Below are positions 15,997-23,484 of a stretch of DNA of 44,917 nt, piece after piece. Every line of letters starts with the position of its first letter. The stretch's first letter is position 1. The notes beneath the pieces are model-generated. The model had not been told where the DNA came from. It saw nothing but the letters and a program-made list of their open reading frames with translations, and did not search any database. This DNA comes from an uncultured Acidimicrobiales bacterium (GTDB lineage: Bacteria; Actinomycetota; Acidimicrobiia; Acidimicrobiales; SHLQ01): NCBI GenBank assembly GCA_938023735.1, contig CALJDK010000064.1, positions 1 through 44,917 on the forward strand, written 5' to 3'. The translations under genes were made by a program, and so were the position numbers.

Positions 15997-17154
15997 ATGA
16001 AGTGCCGCGCAGCAATCGTGCACGGGGTTGGCCAAGACTGGTCGATCGAAGAGATCGACGTCGACCCGCCACAGGCGGGCGAGGTCCTCGTCGAATGGAC
16101 CCACGCCGGTCTTTGTCATAGCGACGAACACCTTCTTACCGGCGATTTCGATCCGCCACCAGAGCAGAAGGCCATGATGGGAATCGAGACGATCTTCCCG
16201 ATGATCGGTGGCCACGAAGGAGCAGGAATCGTGCGCGAGGTGGGACCGGGCGTGACCCAGGTTGCGCCTGGCGACCACGTGTCGGCGTCGTTCGTGCCGC
16301 CCTGCAACAACTGTCGCTACTGCCTCACCGGCCGGCATTCGCTCTGTGACCAGGGGGCAGGAACCTTCCTTCCCGGCATGATCACCGACGGCACGAGCCG
16401 GCACCGCCTCGACGGTCACGAGATGTTGCTGATGGCAAAACTCGGTACGTTCTCCGAGTTCAGCTGTGTGGCCGAATGTCAGGTCATCAAGGTGAGTCCG
16501 GACTATCCGCTTCCGGCCGTTGCGGTCGTGTCCTGTGGCGTTGCTACCGGGTACGGCTCCGCGGTGAACCGGGCCGAGGTACGCCCCGGCGACACCGTAG
16601 TGATCGTCGGCATCGGCGGCGTCGGCATCAACGCCGTGCAGGGAGCTGCTGCGGCTGGCGCCAAGAACATCATCGCCATCGACCCGGTTGCCTTCAAGCA
16701 GGAGCAAGCCCAGGCGTTCGGGGCCACCCATTCCTTCGGGTCGATGGGCGAGGCATTGCCGGCCATCGCCGAGATGACTCATGGCCAGTTCGCCGACTCG
16801 GTCATCATGACCCCAGGCGTGCTCTACGGCGACATGATGAACCTGGGAACGAAGCTGGTTGGCAAGGGTGGCATCATCGTGACGACTGCGGTTTCGCCGG
16901 TCACGCAAGACTCCGCCGAAATCAACCTTGCCGAGATCACTCTCTGGGCCAAGGAGATCCGAGGAACGATTTTCGGTTCGATGAGTCCGCACCTCGATAT
17001 TCCGCGGCTGTTGTCGCTGTATGAGGCGGGCCAACTCAAGCTCGACGAGTTGGTGACCCAGACGTACTCGCTTGAAGACATCAATGTCGGGTATCAGGCC
17101 ATGCGCGATGGAGAGAACCTCCGCGGCATGATCGCCCACTCTCCGGCAACTTAG
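15997..17154 (+). CDS. NDMA-dependent (mycofactocin-type) zinc alcohol dehydrogenase
   Basis: Medium-chain zinc alcohol dehydrogenase, 385 aa. Catalytic-zinc ligands appear in GLCHSDEH (Cys40) and GGHEGAG (His73). Structural-zinc cysteines are at 103, 106, 109 and 117, and the nucleotide-binding GIGGVGINAVQGAAAAGA is in the second half. The N-terminal wording (WSIEEIDVDPPQAGEVLVEW) is that of the NDMA-dependent family (TIGR03989 group), whose tightly bound nicotinamide is thought to be recycled by mycofactocin. It follows the aldehyde dehydrogenase by 11 bp with a good GGAGG ribosome site, so the two make an alcohol-to-acid module. A mycofactocin operon is not in the window. Confidence 0.9.
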   Translation: MKCRAAIVHGVGQDWSIEEIDVDPPQAGEVLVEWTHAGLCHSDEHLLTGDFDPPPEQKAMMGIETIFPMIGGHEGAGIVREVGPGVTQVAPGDHVSASFVPPCNNCRYCLTGRHSLCDQGAGTFLPGMITDGTSRHRLDGHEMLLMAKLGTFSEFSCVAECQVIKVSPDYPLPAVAVVSCGVATGYGSAVNRAEVRPGDTVVIVGIGGVGINAVQGAAAAGAKNIIAIDPVAFKQEQAQAFGATHSFGSMGEALPAIAEMTHGQFADSVIMTPGVLYGDMMNLGTKLVGKGGIIVTTAVSPVTQDSAEINLAEITLWAKEIRGTIFGSMSPHLDIPRLLSLYEAGQLKLDELVTQTYSLEDINVGYQAMRDGENLRGMIAHSPAT

Positions 17155-17168
17155 CTGGGACGACGGTC

Positions 17169-17210
17169 AGTAGTGGTGCGCTGAGGGCGGCGTGTCAGCG
17201 CACCACTACT
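17169..17210. terminator. Perfect 16-bp hairpin between convergent genes
   Basis: AGTAGTGGTGCGCTGA (17169-17184) pairs perfectly with TCAGCGCACCACTACT (17195-17210) around a 10-base loop. It lies between the convergent alcohol dehydrogenase and cupin genes and overlaps the cupin stop codon. No clear T-run follows on either strand, so it may act as a bidirectional terminator or RNA-end stabiliser. Confidence 0.65.
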
Positions 17211-17583
17211 CGACTGCGACCGATGCGAAGACGCAAGGCTCATCACCTGCGGTTTTTGTGCAATGGCCACGTCCGGTTGTGTCAGCCATGAACAACACGT
17301 CGCCCGCAAGGAAAACCCGTTGGTCTCCATCGCTGGTCGAGACATCGAGGGAACCGGACAGCACGAGGATGTATTGCCGGCGGGGCGCCGGGTGCCATTC
17401 CATCGCGAAGTCAGCTGGGAAGCTGGTGAACACCATGCGGCTCGGCGTGAACTCCTCGCTTACGAGGTACGCGGGAGCCGACTCGGGAATCGTCCCCGCG
17501 AGGAGCGGCACTTCCGTATCGTCGAACCGGCTCGATCCGTCGGGATCGGCGACGACTTTGGTACATCGAACTCGCTGCGACAT
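17206..17583 (-). CDS. Small cupin-domain protein
   Basis: Single-domain cupin of 125 aa. The core MEWHPAPRRQYILVLSGSLDV followed by AGDVLFMADTTGRGH gives the two conserved cupin blocks with the usual turn Gly residues. Only one His (WHPAP) and a later His (GRGH) occupy likely metal positions, so metal binding is uncertain. The gene is transcribed from the divergent region shared with the ferredoxin gene, which holds a 14-bp operator at 17660-17673. Its place in the pathway is unclear; small cupins of this type may be sensory, isomerase or dioxygenase proteins. Confidence 0.75.
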   Translation of the reverse strand: MSQRVRCTKVVADPDGSSRFDDTEVPLLAGTIPESAPAYLVSEEFTPSRMVFTSFPADFAMEWHPAPRRQYILVLSGSLDVSTSDGDQRVFLAGDVLFMADTTGRGHCTKTAGDEPCVFASVAVE

Positions 17584-17659
17584 CTTCTTCCTATCCCTGT
17601 GCCTGAACTCGGCGGCTGAACTCTGCGTCTTCTTGTCGAAAAGACAACGTTACCCTATG

Positions 17660-17673
17660 CTAGCGAGCACTAG
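17660..17673. promoter_or_regulatory. Operator copy 1: CTAGCG-AG-CACTAG
   Basis: CTAGCGAGCACTAG is a near-perfect 6+2+6 palindrome. It lies 77 bp before the cupin start and 125 bp before the ferredoxin start. On the minus strand it is followed directly by CATAGGGT, a possible -10 box, so a bound repressor would block the cupin promoter. It belongs to the six-copy family described at 32617. Confidence 0.65.
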
Positions 17674-17798
17674 CTCGGGTCCGATTTGCGGGTTGGACGA
17701 GTTCGCGATCGATACGTTGAGGTTGCACACATGATCGTACGGGGCGCTACGGCATCGAGTATTGCGCGAAGCACAAAAGTCGATGGGGGCCACTGAGT

Positions 17799-18110
17799 AT
17801 GGCAACCCACCTTGTGGTGCAGCCCGAGGGTCTCGAGTTCGACGTGCTCGACGGTGAGTCACTCATCGAGGCGGCCGATCGAGCCGGTTACAGCTGGCCC
17901 AGCGTCTGCGGCAGGCAGGGCGTGTGCTCAACGTGTTCCGTGCAGGTTCTTTCCTCCGATGAGCCGTTGGCGGCCCCCACCCCCGCCGAGGTTGAAACGT
18001 TACAGATGCTCCCGAAGTGGTCCGCCGATGACGATTCGCTTCGGCTCGCGTGTCAGATTCGCCCTGTCGCGAATTTGGTGGTTCGCAAGTTCGGGGTGCG
18101 TCCCAAATGA
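17799..18110 (+). CDS. [2Fe-2S] ferredoxin
   Basis: Electron carrier of 103 aa. Cluster ligands are visible as Cys37-x5-Cys43-x2-Cys46 and Cys85, with CGRQGVCSTC as the binding loop. The C-x5-C spacing is that of adrenodoxin-type ferredoxins, which feed P450s, although Rieske oxygenases can use similar carriers. The preceding region holds operator copy 1. The stop overlaps the start of the enoyl-CoA hydratase gene (ATGA), so the two are coupled. No dedicated ferredoxin reductase gene is in the window. Confidence 0.9.
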   Translation: MATHLVVQPEGLEFDVLDGESLIEAADRAGYSWPSVCGRQGVCSTCSVQVLSSDEPLAAPTPAEVETLQMLPKWSADDDSLRLACQIRPVANLVVRKFGVRPK

Positions 18111-18886
18111 CCGGCGACCAAGGTCCCACATTCGATGGCCCTGTCGATGAGAAATCCGGTGATCAATCGGATGGAGTTCGCCTCACCGTGAAGTCTCGAG
18201 TTGCCTGGCTCACCCTCGCACGGCCAGCGAGCCGAAATGCGCTCACCGACGAGGTCTGTCTTGCCCTCGATGAGTATCTTGGGCGCATCGACCGGTCGTC
18301 GTCGATCGATGTGGTTGTGCTCTCCGGCGATGGGCCAACGTTTTGCGCCGGTGGGGATCGGCGTGTGGTGTCAGATCTCGCGTCGACCGACCCCACCAAG
18401 CGCCGTTGGATGGCTCGCCGGTGGGAAGACATGTTTCGCCATCTCGAGGATCTCGAACAACCAACGGTGGCCCGGTTGCAGGGTGCCGCCATTGGCGGCG
18501 GGGCCCTTCTTGCCCTGGCCTGCGACCTACGGATTGCTGACTCCACCTTCAGTCTTCGGCTCCCCGAGGTCCAGATGGGCCAGTTTCTTATGGCGTCAGG
18601 CAATGCCCGGCTCGCACGCGAGGTAGGACCCGCTCGGGCCAGAGATCTCTTGCTGACCGGCCGGTCGATCGACGCCGCCACTGCCGAACGGTGGGGGGTT
18701 GTCAGCAGGGTTACCGACGAGGGTCAGCTCGACAACGCGGTTGCCGAGGTGTGCGAAACGCTGTTGGCCGTGCCGAGGCCCGTAGCCGGAATGGTGCGTC
18801 GGTCGATCATGGCTGCGACCATATCGACCGACACGAGCTGGGCAGATGGCGTCTTGGCCACCCAGCCCGAACCTCCCAGTGCTTAG
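18107..18886 (+). CDS. Enoyl-CoA hydratase/isomerase (crotonase family)
   Basis: Crotonase-fold protein of 259 aa acting on acyl-CoA intermediates. It has the oxyanion-hole segments FCAGGDRR and GAAIGGGALLALACD and the RLPEVQMG strand. The usual glycine-rich PGxGG after the second glutamate region is replaced by QFLMASGNARL, so isomerase, lyase or hydratase activity cannot be told apart. The first ~25 residues are hydrophilic and poorly conserved. ATG 18107 is set by the 4-base overlap with the ferredoxin stop. The longer frame to 18050 would lie inside the ferredoxin gene. Confidence 0.87.
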   Translation: MTGDQGPTFDGPVDEKSGDQSDGVRLTVKSRVAWLTLARPASRNALTDEVCLALDEYLGRIDRSSSIDVVVLSGDGPTFCAGGDRRVVSDLASTDPTKRRWMARRWEDMFRHLEDLEQPTVARLQGAAIGGGALLALACDLRIADSTFSLRLPEVQMGQFLMASGNARLAREVGPARARDLLLTGRSIDAATAERWGVVSRVTDEGQLDNAVAEVCETLLAVPRPVAGMVRRSIMAATISTDTSWADGVLATQPEPPSA

Positions 18887-18922
18887 TAAACACGGCGACT
18901 CTTGAACAGGGCTGGTCGTTCG

Positions 18923-19330
18923 CTAGCTGGTTTTGCCGCTGAAGGTTCGGATCGCGTGGTTCGTATCGGTGAATTCGGTGAGCGCCGAGATCGCTCCGTC
19001 AGCGCAGCTAAACCGCCAGCAGTACGAGTTCTCGTACGGGCCACCGGCGTTCAGTTCGGCGGTCAGCGTGAGCGTGACGGCGGCCTCTCCATCGTCGACG
19101 AGCATGTGGTCGATCTTGCGGTCGATGGTCTCGACCTTCAGAAACTTCGCCGCAGGCACGCCCGACAGCACGGCGAGGATGGTGTTGCGATCGGTAATCG
19201 GCGATGAGATCGATCGCGGCGGAGTGAGTGTGCACTCGTCGGAAAGGAGCGCGCCGATCTCTTGGGTGTCGCGAGTTGCCCAGGCGGCAAAAAAGTTCTC
19301 GAGAAGAACTCGCACATCGTCGTTGGTCAT
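18923..19330 (-). CDS. SnoaL/NTF2-like protein (limonene-epoxide-hydrolase or ketosteroid-isomerase-like fold)
   Basis: Small alpha+beta-barrel protein, 135 aa, of the NTF2-like superfamily. The opening VLLENFFAAWATRDTQEIGALLSDE is the typical helix pair, and the rest supplies the curved sheet (ITDRNTILAVLSG, YCWRFSC). This fold includes ketosteroid isomerases, limonene-1,2-epoxide hydrolases and SnoaL cyclases, but catalytic residues cannot be assigned with confidence. It is divergent from the acyl-CoA ligase at 19501, and operator copy 2 lies between them, so both are probably controlled together. Confidence 0.78.
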   Translation of the reverse strand: MTNDDVRVLLENFFAAWATRDTQEIGALLSDECTLTPPRSISSPITDRNTILAVLSGVPAAKFLKVETIDRKIDHMLVDDGEAAVTLTLTAELNAGGPYENSYCWRFSCADGAISALTEFTDTNHAIRTFSGKTS

Positions 19331-19390
19331 TGCAGCCCTCTTGTCGGAGATGATCGGAAGGTGGACGACTACTGCACTCGTACACCGACC

Positions 19391-19404
19391 CTAACGAGCG
19401 CTAG
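19391..19404. promoter_or_regulatory. Operator copy 2: CTAACG-AG-CGCTAG
   Basis: CTAACGAGCGCTAG sits in the 170-bp divergent gap between the SnoaL-like (-) and acyl-CoA ligase (+) genes. On the plus strand the right arm runs into TAGTAT, and on the minus strand the left arm runs into TAGGGT. Both resemble -10 hexamers, so one bound dimer could cover two promoters. Confidence 0.68.
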
Positions 19405-19500
19405 TATAAGAAGTATTTGGTGGCGAGTGCGACTCCGGGGGTGTGGTCACCTCACGAAGACTCCGGAACGCCGTAAGAAAGTTGCGAAACAGGGGGAACT

Positions 19501-21120
19501 ATGACTCGTGAGCGTCTCGAGATGTCCGAAGTGCCGGCCGAGGACTCCATCGACCTTGTCGAACGGAACTTGGGCGACCACCTTCGGCTCGCGGTCGATC
19601 GACACGGCGATCGCGAGTTCGTGGTGTTCACCCCCGACACCAGCACAGGTGGTGAGCGCGAGCAACGATGGACCTACCGAGACATGCTCGAGCGCGCCGA
19701 GCAGGTTGCGCGGGCCCTCCTTGAACGATTCGCTCCGGGCGATCGCGTGGCAATTTGGTCGGCCAACAGCGCCGACTGGATCTCCTTCGAGTTCGGCGCG
19801 GCGCTGGCGGGAATCGTGTTTGTCACCGTGAACCCGGCTCTGGTTGCGAGCGAGCTCAAACACGTTCTCGGGCAATCCGGTGCCGCCGGCATCGTTCTGA
19901 CGCGCTCGTGGCGAACCAACGCCATGCTCGAGTCGGTCGAGCAGATCAAGGCCGAGCTACCCAACCTGCGTGAGGTGATCCTTCTCGACGAATGGGACTC
20001 GTTCCTGGCGACGGCCGACCCAACCACCACACTTCCCGAGGTCGATCCGCACCAGCCGATGATGATCCAGTACACCTCGGGCACCACCGGGCTTCCCAAA
20101 GGCGTGGTGCTGAGTCACTTCGGTTGCGTCAACAACGGCCGCCTTATGATTCCGCGGTTCGAATTGGGCGAACAGAGTCGGTGGCTTGCCGTGCTTCCGC
20201 TGTTTCATGTCGGCGGAAGCGTCATCAACACCATCGGGGCGCTTAGCGCGGGCGGAACCCTGATCCTGACCGACAAGTTCGATGCCACCGAAGCGGTCGA
20301 GGCCATCGAGCGCGAGGCGGTGACCTACGTGGCCGCAGTGCCAACCATGTTGTTGGCAATGCTCGAAGTGCAGCGGCAAGCACCTCGCGACCTGTCATCG
20401 TTGCGGGCGGTTATGGGTGGCGGGGCCACGGTTCCCCCCGACATGATCCGCTCGATCGAGGAAGGGCTGGGGGTTCCGTTTGGCACCATGTACGGCAGCA
20501 CCGAAACGAGTGCGATGGTCACCAACTCTCGACTCGACGATTCGCTCGAAGATAAGTCGACCACCGCCGGCCCACCGATCCCCCGGGTCTCATTGCGGAT
20601 CACCGACCCGAAGTCTGGCCAGGTCGTCCCGGTCGGCGAGGTCGGCAGCATCGAGGTCCGCGGCTTCGGCGTGATGAAGGAGTACTTCGAAATGCCCGAG
20701 GAAACCGCGCAGGCTGTCGACCCGGACGGGTGGCTGACCACCGGCGATCTAGGTTCGGTCGATCACCGGGGCTACCTGTCGGTTCGCGGCCGGCTGAAAG
20801 AGATGATCATTCGCGGTGGCGAGAACATCTACCCGGCCGAGATCGAAAAGGTGTTGCACGATCACCCTGCGGTTGGCCTGGTCGCGGTCGTCGGCGCTCC
20901 CGATGACCGACTCGGCGAGGAGGTGATGGCGTTCGTGCAGCTTCGCGAAGGCGCGTCGGCCACCGAAGAAGAGCTGGCCGACTTTGCGGGAACTCGGCTT
21001 GCTCGCTTTAAGGTGCCGCGCCGTTGGAAACTTGTCGACGACTTCCCCTTGACCCCCTCGGGGAAGGTGCAGAAACACTTGTTAGAAACAGCCGACAACG
21101 TTGGGACCCGCCCGTCATGA
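19501..21120 (+). CDS. Acyl-CoA synthetase (FadD-type, AMP-forming)
   Basis: Adenylate-forming ligase, 539 aa, activating a carboxylic acid to its CoA thioester with ATP. The phosphate-binding loop YTSGTTGLPKG is at 191-201, MYGSTET forms the adenine pocket, TGDLG is the motif before the hinge, and the C-terminal catalytic Lys lies in TPSGKVQK. The broad sequence type is long-/medium-chain FadD; acid specificity is not readable. ATG 19501 is preceded by AGGGGGAACT. The next gene overlaps its stop by 4 bases (ATGA at 21117), so it is co-translated with the flavoenzyme. Operator copy 2 lies about 100 bp upstream. Confidence 0.92.
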   Translation: MTRERLEMSEVPAEDSIDLVERNLGDHLRLAVDRHGDREFVVFTPDTSTGGEREQRWTYRDMLERAEQVARALLERFAPGDRVAIWSANSADWISFEFGAALAGIVFVTVNPALVASELKHVLGQSGAAGIVLTRSWRTNAMLESVEQIKAELPNLREVILLDEWDSFLATADPTTTLPEVDPHQPMMIQYTSGTTGLPKGVVLSHFGCVNNGRLMIPRFELGEQSRWLAVLPLFHVGGSVINTIGALSAGGTLILTDKFDATEAVEAIEREAVTYVAAVPTMLLAMLEVQRQAPRDLSSLRAVMGGGATVPPDMIRSIEEGLGVPFGTMYGSTETSAMVTNSRLDDSLEDKSTTAGPPIPRVSLRITDPKSGQVVPVGEVGSIEVRGFGVMKEYFEMPEETAQAVDPDGWLTTGDLGSVDHRGYLSVRGRLKEMIIRGGENIYPAEIEKVLHDHPAVGLVAVVGAPDDRLGEEVMAFVQLREGASATEEELADFAGTRLARFKVPRRWKLVDDFPLTPSGKVQKHLLETADNVGTRPS

Positions 21121-23120
21121 CCGCAACCGAGACCGTCTCGTCGTATCCCAATGTGGCCGCACCGATGATGATCGGCAGCGTCGAACTCAAGAACCGAATC
21201 GTCCGCACGTCGCACGGCAGCGGCATGGTGGTCGGTGGCCGAATCACCGACGAACTCATCGCGTATCACGCCGAACGAGCCAAAGGCGGGGTTGCGTTGA
21301 CGATCCTCGAGGCGGCTGGGGTTCACCCGTCCTGGGTTGGCGAAATCAACGCCGGAACCGACGAGATCATCGCCGACTTTCAGCAGCTTGTCGCAGCCAC
21401 AAGCCCCCACGGCATGAAGGTGTTTCAACAGCTTTGGCTCGGGCCGGGACCCAACGGCATCTGGTACAACGGCGCACCGGCGCCACTGTCGGCGTCGGCG
21501 GTGCCCGTGCCGATTTCGGGGTACATGCCTCAGCCGGTGTCCGTCGATCAGCTCGACGAGATGGTGCAAGCGATGGCCGATGCGGCGCGGCGGTGCCGCG
21601 ATGGTGGCCTCGACGGCGTCGAGATTCACTCCGGCCACGGTTACCTCCTCGGCTCGTTTCTCTCGCCCATCACCAATCGCCGCGACGACGACTACGGCGG
21701 CTCGCCGACCAACCGGTCGCGGTTTTTGCGCCGGATCGTCGATGCGGTTCGCGCCGAGGTCGGCGACGACTTTCCGGTCGGTGTTCGGGTAAGCGCCGAC
21801 GAGGGTGTGGCGGGTGGACTGGTGGCCGCCGATGTGGCCGAGCTCGTCCGAGACCTCCACAACAACTGCACGATCGATTTCGTCGATATCAGCAACGGCA
21901 CCCAGTTCAAGATCGATCAGATCTTCGGTTCAGCGATTGCGCCCCACATGTACGAGATGCCGTCGTCGGCTGTGGTGGCCAGCGCGACCGATCTGCCGTC
22001 GATCGTCACCGGCCGTTTTCTGACGCTCGACGAGGCCGAGCAGGTCATCGCCGCCGGTGAGGCCGATTTGGTGTCGATGGTTCGGGCGCTCATCGCCGAT
22101 CCCCATCTGGTGTCGAAGACCCTCGCCGGAAACGACAAGCAGGTCCGGCCGTGTATTGGCTGCAACCAGGGTTGCCTGGGTGGAGTGCGCGGGCCAATGC
22201 GTCACCTGTACTGCGCCGTCAACCCGGGAGCGGGTCGAGAAGCCGACACCGGCGACGCGCACCTTGCACCAGCACCCTCACCTCGGCGAGTCGCCGTCGT
22301 GGGCGGCGGCCCGGCCGGACTCGAAGCGGCACGGGTGGCCGCCGAGATCGGCCACTCGGTGACCCTGTTCGAAAAGTCAGCGCATCTCGGTGGCCAACTT
22401 CGCTACACGCGCTTTAGCCCACGACGATCCGACACCGCCGCAGTACTGGGTTTTTGGGAGGCCGAACTCGAACGCCTGGGCGTCGACGTTCGACTCGAAA
22501 CCACCGTCGATCCCGGTGGCATATCCGCCGAGGGCTTCGATGACCTCATCGTCGCAGTGGGTTCAGAACCGCGGCGCGATGGGATGCAGCTTTGGCGCCC
22601 ATCAGAGCCGGTCGAGGGATGGGGTTCGCTGCCCACCGCATCGAGCTGGGACATCCTCGGCGGTGAACCGCGAGCCGGCCGTAGCGTGGTGCTCTATGAC
22701 GACGGGGGCCGCTACGAAGCGATCGACGTCGCCGGCAAACTCGTCCACGACGGTGCCACCGTCTATTTCGTGACGCCGTTCTTTACGTTTGGCACGAGGG
22801 TAGAGGCGACCGAGAAAGGGTGGGAAGATCGCATCCGGCCCCACTATCGCCACCTTTCGACGAACGAATCGTTCCAGCTGCACCCCAATAGTCAGCTGTC
22901 GCGAATCGATGCATCGGGTGTTGCGATCGTGAGCCTCGATGGCGGGCAGCCGGTGCATCTCGAGTCCGACGAACTGGTCATGGTGACCGCAAATATCCCG
23001 GCGATCGGGCCAGACGCCCCGTCGTCCGGAGTTCGCCGCTTCGTGGTCGGTGACGGCGCAGGCGTCCGGACGCTCGAAGCGGCGGTCCTCGAAGCCCACC
23101 AGTGCGCCCGCAACCTGTAG
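21117..23120 (+). CDS. 2,4-dienoyl-CoA reductase-like Fe-S flavoenzyme (old yellow enzyme family)
   Basis: Three-part oxidoreductase of 667 aa. The N-terminal TIM barrel of the old yellow enzyme family (to ~340) includes HSGHGYLLGSFLSP. A [4Fe-4S] motif follows with Cys346, 349, 353 and 366. The C-terminal FAD/NAD(P)-binding part begins at VAVVGGGPAGLEAAR (GGGPAG at 396-401). This is the layout of FadH/2,4-dienoyl-CoA reductase and trimethylamine-dehydrogenase-like enzymes, which reduce conjugated double bonds. The frame is open to 21024, but ATG 21117 overlaps the ligase stop and starts at the barrel. Expected role: removing a double bond during ring or side-chain breakdown, inferred. Confidence 0.9.
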   Translation: MTATETVSSYPNVAAPMMIGSVELKNRIVRTSHGSGMVVGGRITDELIAYHAERAKGGVALTILEAAGVHPSWVGEINAGTDEIIADFQQLVAATSPHGMKVFQQLWLGPGPNGIWYNGAPAPLSASAVPVPISGYMPQPVSVDQLDEMVQAMADAARRCRDGGLDGVEIHSGHGYLLGSFLSPITNRRDDDYGGSPTNRSRFLRRIVDAVRAEVGDDFPVGVRVSADEGVAGGLVAADVAELVRDLHNNCTIDFVDISNGTQFKIDQIFGSAIAPHMYEMPSSAVVASATDLPSIVTGRFLTLDEAEQVIAAGEADLVSMVRALIADPHLVSKTLAGNDKQVRPCIGCNQGCLGGVRGPMRHLYCAVNPGAGREADTGDAHLAPAPSPRRVAVVGGGPAGLEAARVAAEIGHSVTLFEKSAHLGGQLRYTRFSPRRSDTAAVLGFWEAELERLGVDVRLETTVDPGGISAEGFDDLIVAVGSEPRRDGMQLWRPSEPVEGWGSLPTASSWDILGGEPRAGRSVVLYDDGGRYEAIDVAGKLVHDGATVYFVTPFFTFGTRVEATEKGWEDRIRPHYRHLSTNESFQLHPNSQLSRIDASGVAIVSLDGGQPVHLESDELVMVTANIPAIGPDAPSSGVRRFVVGDGAGVRTLEAAVLEAHQCARNL

Positions 23121-23164
23121 TGGGTAATCAGGGACAACGGTCGGCCGTTGGGCTTGGCATTCGT

Positions 23165-23176
23165 TCGAATTCGAAA
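23165..23176. promoter_or_regulatory. Palindrome TTCGAATTCGAA upstream of small gene and Rieske oxygenase
   Basis: A perfect 12-bp palindrome, TTCGAATTCGAA, is followed by ATATCCTATCT, in the 131-bp gap before the small gene at 23252. It shares the TTCGAAT half-site with elements at 6646, 24933 and, less exactly, 12943. Probable promoter/operator for the Rieske unit. Confidence 0.45.
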
Positions 23177-23251
23177 TATCCTATCTGGCAACAGTAGTTG
23201 TCTGCGCGTCATGACCCGGCGGAAGCGTCGTGGTCGAGAGGGGAGATCGCA

Positions 23252-23446
23252 TTGGCTGCATTGCCACATCCGTACATGAATGCCAGCTATGAGATTCAAC
23301 GAGACGGCCGAGTTCTGGTGAACGATCTCGATGCCAACACTTCCGGCATCTTCGACCCGATGGGTCGATGGTGCGAGGGCGAGCTTCGCTTTGCCGACAT
23401 CCAATTTGTTCGCTGGGTTGCCGAGACTGAAGAGCGGCCCACCTAG
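23252..23446 (+). CDS. Small unknown protein (64 aa) preceding the Rieske oxygenase
   Basis: I do not recognise this gene. A TTG at 23252, preceded by GAGGGGAG with good spacing, opens a 64-codon frame ending at 23446. The product has compact alternating character (ASYEIQRDGRVLVNDLD, then GIFDPMGRWCEGELRFADIQ), one Cys, three Trp/Tyr-rich patches and no signal peptide or membrane segment. The frame continues 18 codons upstream to 23198, but without a ribosome site. It is 38 bp ahead of the Rieske oxygenase gene and behind the same palindrome, so an accessory or small-subunit role for that enzyme is possible but unproven. Confidence 0.6.
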   Translation: MAALPHPYMNASYEIQRDGRVLVNDLDANTSGIFDPMGRWCEGELRFADIQFVRWVAETEERPT

Positions 23447-23484
23447 ACCCGCCCGGCGGGGCGACAACGAGAGTAGGAGCACGA

